7,453 nt of DNA, taken from Deltaproteobacteria bacterium (lineage in GTDB: Bacteria; Desulfobacterota; GWC2-55-46; DRQE01). The notes beneath the pieces were generated by a model. The model did not search any database and was not told the origin of the DNA. It saw only the letters and a list, made by a program, of their open reading frames with translations. A program made the translations under genes and the position numbers. Position 1 is the first letter of the stretch, and each line of letters opens with the position of its first letter. The stretch is from assembly GCA_016219165.1 (NCBI GenBank), contig JACRCB010000018.1, forward strand, positions 1-7,453, given 5' to 3'. Shown here piece by piece: positions 1 to 5,587 of this stretch.

Positions 1-22
1 AATAAATATGGCCCTCTGCCTG

Positions 23-52
23 ATGACAGCCCGCGCTTCTTGTGTGGATAAT
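23..52 (+). promoter_or_regulatory. Candidate sigma-70-like promoter for the DUF4412-like gene
   Basis: An ATGACA hexamer at 23-28 and a GATAAT hexamer at 47-52 are separated by 18 bases and match the -35 and -10 consensus in five of six positions each. Transcription would begin near position 59, leaving a short leader with the purine-rich ribosome binding site GGGAGG at 61-66 ahead of the ATG at 75. This is pattern matching only. The sequence before position 1 is not visible, so a promoter further upstream cannot be excluded. Confidence 0.35.
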
Positions 53-74
53 GTAGTTAAGGGAGGATAGGAAC

Positions 75-662
75 ATGAAAAGAAAGATAATGTTTGCAGC
101 CGCATTTTTCATTCTCCTTACGGGGTTTGCCATGGCCGGGGACTTCTCAGCCGATGTGGTATTCACAGGCGGGGGCGCATCCTTCAGGGGAAAGATATTC
201 AGCGCAAAGGAGAAGACACGGATGGAAACGCCCCAGTCGGTGAGCATAACGAGGATGGATAGAAAGGTAGTCTGGGTCCTCATGCCGGGGGAGAAGATGT
301 ACATGGAACAGCCGCTCAGGCCTGAAAACGTAGTTGTGGGAGAAAAGGAAAAGCTCGAGGGAGAGGTGGAGCGTAACTTAGTCTCTACGGAGACCGTGGA
401 CGGCAGGGCCGCGAAGAAATACCTTGTGGTCTATAAAGCCGGCGGCAAAACGGAAAGCGTTTACCAGTGGGTTGAAAACAGTTCCGGTTTCACAATAAAG
501 GTCGCGGCAACGGACGGAAGATGGACAATAGAGTATAAGAACCTTAAGGCAGGTAAACAGCCGGAGAGCCTCTTTGAGATTCCCGCGGGTTATAAGAAAT
601 TCTCCATGCCGGCCATGCCCGGCATGGGGCCGGGAGGCATGCCCAAAGGGATGGGGCAGTGA
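75..662 (+). CDS. Exported DUF4412-like protein with Met/Pro/Gly-rich C-terminus
   Basis: This 195-residue protein starts with a basic n-region (MKRK), a hydrophobic stretch over residues 5-18 and an A-M-A cleavage site at 19-21, a typical Sec signal peptide. There is no lipobox cysteine, so a soluble periplasmic protein is expected rather than a lipoprotein. The mature part looks like the DUF4412 group, which shares the curved beta-sheet fold of LolA-type lipoprotein carriers: repeated beta-strand segments, a V-W-V-L-M-P-G-E-K-M-Y-M motif near residues 66-77, and the closing S-L-F-E-I-P-A-G-Y segment at 165-173. The last 19 residues are rich in Met, Pro and Gly (six Met). The ATG at 75 follows GGGAGG at 61-66. 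The gene is alone on its strand and converges on the helicase gene. The family's function is unknown; binding of a lipid or hydrophobic ligand is an inference from the fold. Family call about 75 percent sure. Confidence 0.85.
   Translation: MKRKIMFAAAFFILLTGFAMAGDFSADVVFTGGGASFRGKIFSAKEKTRMETPQSVSITRMDRKVVWVLMPGEKMYMEQPLRPENVVVGEKEKLEGEVERNLVSTETVDGRAAKKYLVVYKAGGKTESVYQWVENSSGFTIKVAATDGRWTIEYKNLKAGKQPESLFEIPAGYKKFSMPAMPGMGPGGMPKGMGQ
604..627 (+). repeat. Perfect 9-bp inverted repeat inside the 3' end of the DUF4412-like gene
   Basis: CCATGCCGG at 604-612 and its exact reverse complement CCGGCATGG at 619-627 enclose a six-base loop. The repeat lies in codons of the Met-Pro-Gly tail. It could form a stable hairpin in the mRNA 35 bases before the stop codon. 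No T-tract follows, so it is not an intrinsic terminator. It may simply follow from repetitive ATG-CCG-GCC codons. Confidence 0.6.
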
Positions 663-722
663 ATGGGGGGAGCCCGGCGCCTAAAGCCCGGGGTCGTGAA
701 GCGGGAAGGGGGGAAGGCAACC

Positions 723-2384
723 TTACCTTCTTCTCTCCTTATCCATGCCTCCCCTGGGCCTTGCGGGAGCAACCGCCACCCTGCGCCCGGAGATAATGCT
801 CTGGTGCAGGCACTCGATGACCTTTTCCGCCGCATCCCGCGGGACCTCGACGAAGGTAAACGTGTCGAATATGTTTATCCCCCTTATGGAATCCTTGGGG
901 ATGCCGGCCTTTTTGGATATCGCATCCATAATATCCCCGGCCCTTACGCCCTGCTGCTTGCCCACGGTCATAAAAAGCCTCGCCATCCCGGAAGGCGCGC
1001 CGTAAGGCGTCGACGCAGGCGCGCCGTAAGGCGTCGACGCAGGCGCGCCGGTATCGTCCAGCGGTAGATACCCCTCGCTGGCGCCTGCGGCTTCGAAACC
1101 TTCGAGATGGAACTTGAGGAGCGCGGCGACGGCTTCTATGGGGCGCACATCCGTCGAAATCTTTTCCGCGAGGCCGAGGAACTTATCGAATCTCTTGTCG
1201 TCGATAAACCCCTGTATCTTCTCTCTCAGACTTGCAAGTCGCCCTTCCATCACCTCTTCTTTCGTGGGAAGTTTCCCCCTCTTTATATCCGCCTTGGACA
1301 CGGCCCTTATAAGCCTCAGTTGTTTATCCTCCCTCGGTGTCACAAAAGTAATGGCTATCCCTCCCCTTCCGGCCCTTCCAGTGCGCCCTACCCTGTGGAC
1401 ATAGGACTCCGGGTTCTGCGGCATCGAGTAATTGACGACATGGGAGATATCGGTTATATCGAGGCCCCTTGCGGCAACGTCCGTGGCGACCAGGACGTCA
1501 ACGCTTCCATCCTTGAATTTTTTGAGCACCGCCTCCCTCTCCCTCTGGCTGAAGTCCCCGTGCATCGCATCGGCCTCATACCCCTTCATCTTGAGATTTG
1601 ACGCCACCCCGTCCGCCTCCCTCTTTGTGTGGCAGAATACGAGGAACCTGCCTTCGTCCGCGGAATCTATGAGCCTTGCCATGGCCTCTATCTTCCCTTC
1701 ATTCCTCACCTCGTAAAATATCTGGTCTATGTTCGGGGCGGTGAGGGTGGAGCCGGATACGTGTATCTTCTCGGGGGACCTCATGTAACGCTTCGCTATG
1801 TTCAATATCTCCGGGGGCATCGTTGCGGAAAAAAGCATCGTCTGCCTCGTTGCGGGGGTCTCTTTAAGTATCCTCGTTATATCGTCAACGAACCCCATAT
1901 CGAGCATCTCGTCCGCCTCGTCCAAAACAACGACCTTCACGTCCTTCAGGGACAACGTCCTTCTCTCCAGATGGTCTATAACCCTTCCCGGGGTCCCGAC
2001 AACGATATGGACGCCTTTCTGAAGCGCCTTTATCTGCCTCACTATGCTCGTCCCGCCGTATACGGGAAGGGCGTGGAGCCTTTTAAAACTGCCGAGTTTA
2101 TTCATCTCCTCGGCCGCCTGTACCGCGAGTTCCCTCGTGGGGGCGAGTATTATCGCCTGAACGCCTTTGCCCAATCTCTCGAGCTTCTCAATTATGGGGA
2201 TGCCGAAGGCCGCCGTCTTCCCGGTGCCTGTCTGCGCCTGGCCTATGATGTCTCTGCCGGTTAAAAGCGCGGGTATAGTCTTTTTCTGTATCGGGGTCGG
2301 CTCCTCGAAACCCATTGAAGAGACCGCCTTCAAAACCTCGCCGCTTAAACCGAAATCCATGAACGTCAACTCTTTCTTTTCCAA
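723..2384 (-). CDS. deaD: DEAD-box ATP-dependent RNA helicase, DeaD/CshA type, with DbpA-like RNA-binding domain
   Basis: This 553-residue protein has the full DEAD-box motif set: Q motif ending G-F-E-E-P-T-P-I-Q (25-33), motif I A-Q-T-G-T-G-K-T (50-57), Ia P-T-R-E-L-A (82-87), Ib T-P-G-R (131-134), II D-E-A-D (155-158), III S-A-T (186-188), V around A-T-D-V-A-A-R-G-L-D (300-309) and VI H-R-V-G-R-T-G-R (330-337). A helical region at about 360-430 resembles the CshA/DeaD dimerisation segment. A low-complexity linker (about 431-466) leads to a DbpA-type RNA-binding domain (about 467-538) and a basic tail. The family unwinds short RNA duplexes with ATP, in ribosome assembly, mRNA decay and cold adaptation. 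The start is TTG, chosen because AAAGGAG sits 11 bases upstream; an ATG at residue 9 (2358-2360) has no good ribosome binding site, although it would keep the Q motif. The stop is TAA at 725-723. It lies 124 bases downstream of the YdcF-like gene on the same strand. Confidence 0.96.
   Translation of the reverse strand: MEKKELTFMDFGLSGEVLKAVSSMGFEEPTPIQKKTIPALLTGRDIIGQAQTGTGKTAAFGIPIIEKLERLGKGVQAIILAPTRELAVQAAEEMNKLGSFKRLHALPVYGGTSIVRQIKALQKGVHIVVGTPGRVIDHLERRTLSLKDVKVVVLDEADEMLDMGFVDDITRILKETPATRQTMLFSATMPPEILNIAKRYMRSPEKIHVSGSTLTAPNIDQIFYEVRNEGKIEAMARLIDSADEGRFLVFCHTKREADGVASNLKMKGYEADAMHGDFSQREREAVLKKFKDGSVDVLVATDVAARGLDITDISHVVNYSMPQNPESYVHRVGRTGRAGRGGIAITFVTPREDKQLRLIRAVSKADIKRGKLPTKEEVMEGRLASLREKIQGFIDDKRFDKFLGLAEKISTDVRPIEAVAALLKFHLEGFEAAGASEGYLPLDDTGAPASTPYGAPASTPYGAPSGMARLFMTVGKQQGVRAGDIMDAISKKAGIPKDSIRGINIFDTFTFVEVPRDAAEKVIECLHQSIISGRRVAVAPARPRGGMDKERRR
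994..1050 (-). repeat. 24-bp tandem repeat, 2.4 copies, in the helicase linker
   Basis: Two identical 24-base units (994-1017 and 1018-1041) are followed by the first nine bases of a third (1042-1050). Being a multiple of three, the repeat keeps the frame and encodes G-A-P-A-S-T-P-Y twice, then G-A-P (protein residues 446-464, in a linker between the helicase core and the RNA-binding domain). Each unit contains the palindromes GGCGCGCC and GTCGAC. The perfect identity of the two copies at the DNA level suggests a recent slippage duplication that a flexible linker tolerates. Confidence 0.95.
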
Positions 2385-2452
2385 TTTTCTTTTTTCTCCT
2401 TTTGGGCCCTTTAGATTTAAAGTCTATCAGACAAACAGGAGAAAGTCTTGAG

Positions 2453-2487
2453 AAAAAGGGAGATTGCAGCGCGTAGCCCGCAACTGC
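2453..2487 (-). terminator. Weak candidate terminator after the YdcF-like gene
   Basis: Read on the minus strand, GCAG (2487-2484) pairs with CTGC (2469-2466), and CGC/GCG lies inside (2479-2481 with 2471-2473), with small internal mismatches and a five-base loop. A run of five T follows at 2457-2453 after an eight-base gap. The stem is imperfect and the T-run is displaced, so it may be only a weak terminator. If it reads through, the helicase would be co-transcribed with the upstream YdcF-like gene. Confidence 0.25.
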
Positions 2488-2508
2488 ATTCCGTTCAATG
2501 CGACGGTG

Positions 2509-3192
2509 TCAGATATACCCGTATGCCTTATAGAGGGCAAGCGCGCAATACTCCCAGATGACCTCCTTAAGGAGAACAACCCTGTCGATCGCGCCGGTTC
2601 TGAGTTGCGTATAGTCCTTTACCGGCGCAGGGTAGCAATCGAGTCCGAGTTTCCTTGAAATCCCGAACGCCCTGTACATGTGCGTGGGCGAGGTAATAAG
2701 AAGACAACTCTTAAACCCCTTCCCCTTCATATAATCCCCCGCCTCTACGAGGTTGGTATATGTGTTTGTGGATACGGCGTCAACGTGGATGGCCTCTTTC
2801 GGTATGCCGAGACCTGCTGCGGCGTCCCGCATTATATCGGCCTCGATTACGTCCATCACCGCGGTATGCCCGGTTGCGGTGATGGTGTAAAAGACCTTCT
2901 TCGCGGTGTTCGTAACTGAGCCGCCGGAGAATACGATTGCCCCGGCAAACCCTTTTTTGTAGAGAAGAAGGCCGTGGACGAGCCTTTCGTTCGAGCCCCT
3001 TGCCAAAACCCCGTTTTTGTATGCCCCTCCGCCGAGGACCACGAGCATGTCCGCCTTCCTCAAAACGGGCTCCACAATCAGAGGACGCGCAAGAATATTG
3101 GCAAGCGGGGTGAACATCGCAACAAGAGAAAACGCCGTAAAGAGAACGGAGAAAACGGATAAAGCCCTTTTTGCCCTTTGTATAAAACCCAT
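2509..3192 (-). CDS. YdcF/ElyC/SanA-family (DUF218) membrane-anchored protein
   Basis: This 227-residue protein has one hydrophobic N-terminal helix (about 11-34) after a basic start, then a soluble Rossmann-like DUF218 domain. Family marks are V-L-G-G-G at 52-56 after a beta-strand, S-G-G at 89-91, an acidic E-A-D at 117-119, S-T-N-T-Y-T-N at 141-147 (the usual S-x-N-T-x-x-N) and L-I-T-S-P-T-H-M-Y-R-A at 165-175. Members such as ElyC and SanA affect envelope integrity and peptidoglycan or lipid-carrier metabolism, and YdcF of E. coli binds S-adenosylmethionine; the reaction carried out here cannot be told. One oddity is a long segment between S-G-G and the acidic motif (about 92-116, G-H-T at 108-110) that is not the compact R-S-E-A-E form common in relatives. 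The ATG at 3192 has only a weak ribosome binding site (AAGGG, close to the start). It is divergent from the hydrogenase genes. Confidence 0.85.
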   Translation of the reverse strand: MGFIQRAKRALSVFSVLFTAFSLVAMFTPLANILARPLIVEPVLRKADMLVVLGGGAYKNGVLARGSNERLVHGLLLYKKGFAGAIVFSGGSVTNTAKKVFYTITATGHTAVMDVIEADIMRDAAAGLGIPKEAIHVDAVSTNTYTNLVEAGDYMKGKGFKSCLLITSPTHMYRAFGISRKLGLDCYPAPVKDYTQLRTGAIDRVVLLKEVIWEYCALALYKAYGYI

Positions 3193-3200
3193 GCCCTTAC

Positions 3201-3214
3201 CTAAGCGTGCTTAG
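3201..3214. promoter_or_regulatory. Palindrome CTAAGC-GT-GCTTAG, possible operator
   Basis: This is a perfect six-base dyad around a two-base centre, ending nine bases before the start codon of the YdcF-like gene. A two-base loop is too small for a good RNA hairpin, so a binding site for a dimeric DNA-binding protein is the more natural reading. No regulator gene with a DNA-binding domain is present in the window. Confidence 0.4.
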
Positions 3215-3223
3215 ACCTCCCTT

Positions 3224-3250
3224 TCTGACGTATGTCTTTACGCCGTCAGA
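3224..3250. promoter_or_regulatory. Inverted repeat TCTGACG / CGTCAGA, possible operator
   Basis: TCTGACG at 3224-3230 and CGTCAGA at 3244-3250 are exact reverse complements with 13 bases between them, so the half-site centres lie 20 bases apart, about two helical turns. The right arm ends 19 bases before the TATACT hexamer of the possible hydrogenase promoter, roughly where an activator or the -35 contact would fall. This is seen in the sequence, but the regulatory role is inferred. Confidence 0.4.
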
Positions 3251-3357
3251 TTATTCGATTAAGTTAAGATATACTTTATAAGAAACCAAAAGTCCAGAGG
3301 ATTGAACGGAATGCCCCTCCAAAAACTTCCGGATTGAAAAGTTTCTGAAGGCGGCTT

Positions 3358-4173
3358 ATGTTTACACCCATCCTTTTTTCTGCTATGCTTTTCAATATGC
3401 CGCCCGCCGTTGAAAAGCCGCGACTTGCCTTTTTTTCATTCACCTGCTGCGAGGGTTGCCAACTGATGGTTTTAAACTGCGAGGAGGAGTTCCCCGCGAT
3501 AGTGGAACTCGTCAATATAGTGAACTTTAGGGAGGCAATGAGCGAAAGAAGCAACGACTACGACATAGCATTCATCGAGGGGAGCATAAGCAGGAAAGAG
3601 GAGATAAGGAAACTTAAAGATATAAGGGAGAGGGCATCGGTCGTTGTCGCCCTCGGCGCATGCGCAACGACGGGCGGGCTCAACTGCCTCAAAAACCGTT
3701 TTCCGATGGAAGAGGTGAAAAGTATAGTCTACGGTAAAGACGCGGGGCTTAAGATATATGACACAATCCCGGCGGCGCCGATAGACTCGATTATAAAGGT
3801 GGACCACCGCATCCACGGCTGTCCCATAATAAAAGAAGAGTTTTTGGAAACCTTAAAGTCCCTTCTTATGGGCAAAACCCCCTTCACGCCAAACTACCCG
3901 GTATGCGTTGATTGTAAGCTCGCGGGCAATATCTGCGTATTTGAAAAAGGGATGACCTGCGCCGGGCCTGTAACGAGGGCCGGGTGCAAGGCGGTATGCG
4001 TAACCTACGGGCGCATATGCTGGGGATGCAGGGGGCTTACCGACGACCCAAACATCTCCGCCCACAAAGAAACACTCGGAAGATACGGGCTTGCTGAAGA
4101 GTCGGTATTGAGGAGTTTCGACCTTTACGGCGGTTACGCGCTGGAGAAAGGCAGGGGTAAAAAAAATGCATAA
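3358..4173 (+). CDS. [NiFe] hydrogenase small subunit, group 3-like (sulfhydrogenase delta / MvhG / HoxY related)
   Basis: This 271-residue protein is the electron-transfer subunit of a soluble [NiFe] hydrogenase. The proximal 4Fe-4S ligands are visible: C31-x-x-C34 in T-C-C-E-G-C-Q, C102 in L-G-A-C-A and C155 in H-G-C-P. A cysteine-rich C-terminal half (C183, C186, C193, C201, C210, C214, C221, C224) ending in C-x-x-C-R-G supplies enough ligands for two more clusters, as in group 3 enzymes. There is no twin-arginine signal and no membrane helix, so it should be cytosolic. The domain order matches the delta subunit of bidirectional NAD(P)-linked group 3b hydrogenases; group 3c cannot be ruled out. 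The ATG at 3358 is preceded by a weak AAGG six bases upstream. It gives about 14 residues more than relatives usually have before the first strand, so ATG 3397 (residue 14) is a real alternative although no ribosome binding site precedes it. The 3' end overlaps the large subunit by 8 bases. Confidence 0.93.
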   Translation: MFTPILFSAMLFNMPPAVEKPRLAFFSFTCCEGCQLMVLNCEEEFPAIVELVNIVNFREAMSERSNDYDIAFIEGSISRKEEIRKLKDIRERASVVVALGACATTGGLNCLKNRFPMEEVKSIVYGKDAGLKIYDTIPAAPIDSIIKVDHRIHGCPIIKEEFLETLKSLLMGKTPFTPNYPVCVDCKLAGNICVFEKGMTCAGPVTRAGCKAVCVTYGRICWGCRGLTDDPNISAHKETLGRYGLAEESVLRSFDLYGGYALEKGRGKKNA

Positions 4174-5455
4174 AGACCACTTAGGCATACGCGAGATAAC
4201 GAGGGTCGAGGGGCACGGCAACATCGTAATAAACTTAAGCAAGGGCAAAATCGAGGAGTTAAGGCTTGATATAATAGAAAGCCCGCGCTTTTTCGAGGCC
4301 ATGCTGAGGGGCAGGAGATACGACGAGGCGCAGCACATAATGTCGAGGATATGCGGGATATGCGCCGTAAGCCATACGTCGGCCTCGCTTAAGGCCATCG
4401 AATCCGCGATGGGTATCGAGATAAGCGCTCAGGCAAGGCTCTTGAGGGAACTTGCCTTCGCGGGAGAAACACTCCAGAGCCATATGCTCCACCTCTATTT
4501 CCTAACATTGCCGGATTTCTTCAAGATGGGCTCGGTCGTGCCCATCATGAAGTCCATGCCGGATATCTTGAGGCCCGGGCTCGATATAAAAAAACTCGCG
4601 AACGAAATCGGCAGGGTCGTGGGGGGAAGATACGTCCACCCGATTTCCCTTTTTCCCGGAGGGGTCGCGTATACGCCGGAGAAAAAAGAACTCAAGGAGT
4701 TAAAAGATTCTCTCGGAAAATCTTTTTGCCTGCTCGATAAGACGGTGGAGACCTTCTCCCAATTCCCGGCGCCCCTTTTCTGTAAAGACAGGGAGTTCAT
4801 CTCTTTAAAGGATAAAGGCGGTTATGGCTTTTACGACGGCACGCCGTTCTCCAGCCAAAAGGATTCTATAAAAGAAAAGACCTACACAACGAGGATAAAG
4901 GAATACTGCGTCCCGCACTCGACGGCTAAACATGCAAGGACGCGAGGCCATGCCTTCATGGTGGGAGCGCTTGCGAGGGTGAACAATAATTTTGCGGACC
5001 TCAAACCCCTCGCAAAGAAGATTGCCAAGCGTTTTGGCCTCACGGCGCCGTGCACAAACCCCTTCATGAATAACGCCGCCCAGATAGTCGAATGCTTCCA
5101 TACGGCGCAAGGGGCGATAGATACGATAGACAAATTACTTCTGATGGGGCCTAAACCCGAAAAGGCCGGAAAACCGGCCGGGTTCGGCACGGGCATAGGG
5201 CTTGTGGAGGCCCCGAGGGGCACCCTCTACCATGAATACACGATAAATAAAGAAGGTATAGTGGTGAGGGCAAACTGCATCATACCGACCGCGCAGAACC
5301 TGCGGAGTATGGAAGAGGACCTTAAAAGTTACGTCCCCACACTTCTCGGCAAGACAAAGAAGGAGATAACGCAGGGGGTGGAGTCTCTTGTAAGGGCATA
5401 CGACCCTTGCATCTCCTGCGCTACACATATAATGAACGTAAGGTTTACCTCTTAA
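4166..5455 (+). CDS. [NiFe] hydrogenase large (catalytic) subunit, group 3-like
   Basis: This 429-residue protein holds the NiFe(CN)2CO centre that splits or makes H2. Both nickel-binding motifs are intact: L1, R61-I-C63-G-I-C66-A-V-S-H70 near the N-terminus, and L2, D413-P-C415-I-S-C418-A-T-H421 at the C-terminus. The conserved R-V-E-G-H (13-17), the H-S-T-A-K-H-A-R segment (251-258), G-A-L-A-R (267-271) and E-A-P-R-G-T-L-Y-H (348-356) also match group 3 enzymes. Family knowledge says a hydrogenase-specific endopeptidase cuts after the L2 histidine once nickel is inserted; here only eight residues (I-M-N-V-R-F-T-S) would be removed. The ATG lies within the last codons of the small-subunit gene (8-base overlap) and follows AGGGG at 4153-4157, which indicates translational coupling and 1:1 synthesis. 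No maturation (hyp) or protease gene is in the window, and no diaphorase subunit is adjacent. Subgroup 3b is my best guess and needs a tree. Confidence 0.95.
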   Translation: MHKDHLGIREITRVEGHGNIVINLSKGKIEELRLDIIESPRFFEAMLRGRRYDEAQHIMSRICGICAVSHTSASLKAIESAMGIEISAQARLLRELAFAGETLQSHMLHLYFLTLPDFFKMGSVVPIMKSMPDILRPGLDIKKLANEIGRVVGGRYVHPISLFPGGVAYTPEKKELKELKDSLGKSFCLLDKTVETFSQFPAPLFCKDREFISLKDKGGYGFYDGTPFSSQKDSIKEKTYTTRIKEYCVPHSTAKHARTRGHAFMVGALARVNNNFADLKPLAKKIAKRFGLTAPCTNPFMNNAAQIVECFHTAQGAIDTIDKLLLMGPKPEKAGKPAGFGTGIGLVEAPRGTLYHEYTINKEGIVVRANCIIPTAQNLRSMEEDLKSYVPTLLGKTKKEITQGVESLVRAYDPCISCATHIMNVRFTS

Positions 5456-5525
5456 GCCCAGCACCGCTTTTGACAGGGCTTACTCCACAATATTCAAAGC
5501 CAACGTGTCCAAAGTGGTGCTGGGC
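5456..5525 (+). other. Long imperfect hairpin between the hydrogenase and two-component genes (possible structured RNA or palindromic repeat)
   Basis: GCCCAGCACCGCTTT (5456-5470) and AAAGTGGTGCTGGGC (5511-5525) form a 15-base-pair stem with only one G-U wobble. It begins directly after the large-subunit stop codon. The 40-base loop can fold further: GACA 5472-5475 with TGTC 5506-5509, then GGCTT 5477-5481 with AAGCC 5497-5501, giving 24 pairs in one rod-like hairpin with a 15-base apical loop. No T-tract follows on either strand, so it is not a standard intrinsic terminator. It could protect the hydrogenase mRNA 3' end, attenuate transcription into the two-component genes, or be a copy of a dispersed palindromic repeat. 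The structure is seen; the role is not known. Confidence 0.6.
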
Positions 5526-5537
5526 GACGAGCGCATC

Positions 5538-5553
5538 CCTCCCGGAAGGGAGG
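5538..5553 (+). other. Small GNRA-loop hairpin in the response regulator leader
   Basis: CCTCCC (5538-5543) and GGGAGG (5548-5553) pair perfectly around the tetraloop GGAA, which fits the stable GNRA class. It lies 12 bases after the larger hairpin and 34 bases before the TTG start of the response regulator. The arm GGGAGG resembles a ribosome binding site but is too far from the start. A purine-rich stretch (5551-5582) follows, ending in the true Shine-Dalgarno AGGAGG at 5577-5582. Confidence 0.45.
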
Positions 5554-5587
5554 AACGAAGAGAGAGGATATCCGAGAGGAGGCCGTC

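Larger units (their letters stand above)
2486..3314. repeat. 14-bp exact inverted repeats flanking the YdcF-like gene
   Basis: ATTGAACGGAATGC occurs on the plus strand at 3301-3314, and its exact reverse complement occurs at 2486-2499. The pair brackets the YdcF-like gene and part of the divergent promoter region, a span of 829 bases. The match does not extend beyond 14 bases on either side. By a rough estimate a 14-base inverted match in a window this size is expected about once in ten windows, so chance is quite possible. No transposase is present, and I see no target-site duplication. Confidence 0.5.
3193..3357. promoter_or_regulatory. Divergent intergenic region between the YdcF-like gene and the hydrogenase operon
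   Basis: This 165-base gap must hold the promoter for the minus-strand YdcF-like gene and probably the one for the plus-strand hydrogenase genes. It contains two palindromes (annotated separately), an AT-rich block at 3251-3290, and a TATACT hexamer at 3270-3275 that could be a plus-strand -10 element. The sequence 16-18 bases upstream of TATACT is a poor -35 match, which would suit activator-dependent transcription. No sigma-54 GG-N10-GC element is obvious. A further AAACTT/AAGTTT dyad lies at 3323-3344. The actual start sites cannot be fixed by eye. Confidence 0.4.

Noticed and set aside
672..698. CCCGG...CCGGG pairing between the convergent DUF4412-like and helicase genes, considered as a bidirectional terminator
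   Set aside because: The stem is only five pairs with a ten-base loop, and neither strand has a T-tract, so it does not qualify as an intrinsic terminator.
994..1041. The short repeats considered as a CRISPR array or cloning artefact
   Set aside because: The units are directly adjacent with no spacers, keep the reading frame and have amino-acid sense, so an in-frame coding repeat explains them; the restriction-like palindromes alone do not show an artefact.
663..1067. Plus-strand open frame rich in arginine opposite the helicase 3' end
   Set aside because: It lies antisense to the well-supported helicase gene; its R-R-R-A-V runs are just the reverse reading of the 24-bp tandem repeat.
1107..2264. 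Several long plus-strand open frames opposite the helicase
   Set aside because: They are antisense to an intact DEAD-box gene with all motifs, carry no recognisable domain, and reflect the GC-rich codon pattern of the real strand.
3299..3338. Direct repeat GGATTGAA at 3299-3306 and 3331-3338
   Set aside because: Eight bases repeated once in a 165-base gap is close to chance and matches no site I recognise.
3853..4398. 181-codon minus-strand open frame across the small/large hydrogenase junction
   Set aside because: It overlaps two confidently identified hydrogenase genes and shows no domain or plausible start signal.
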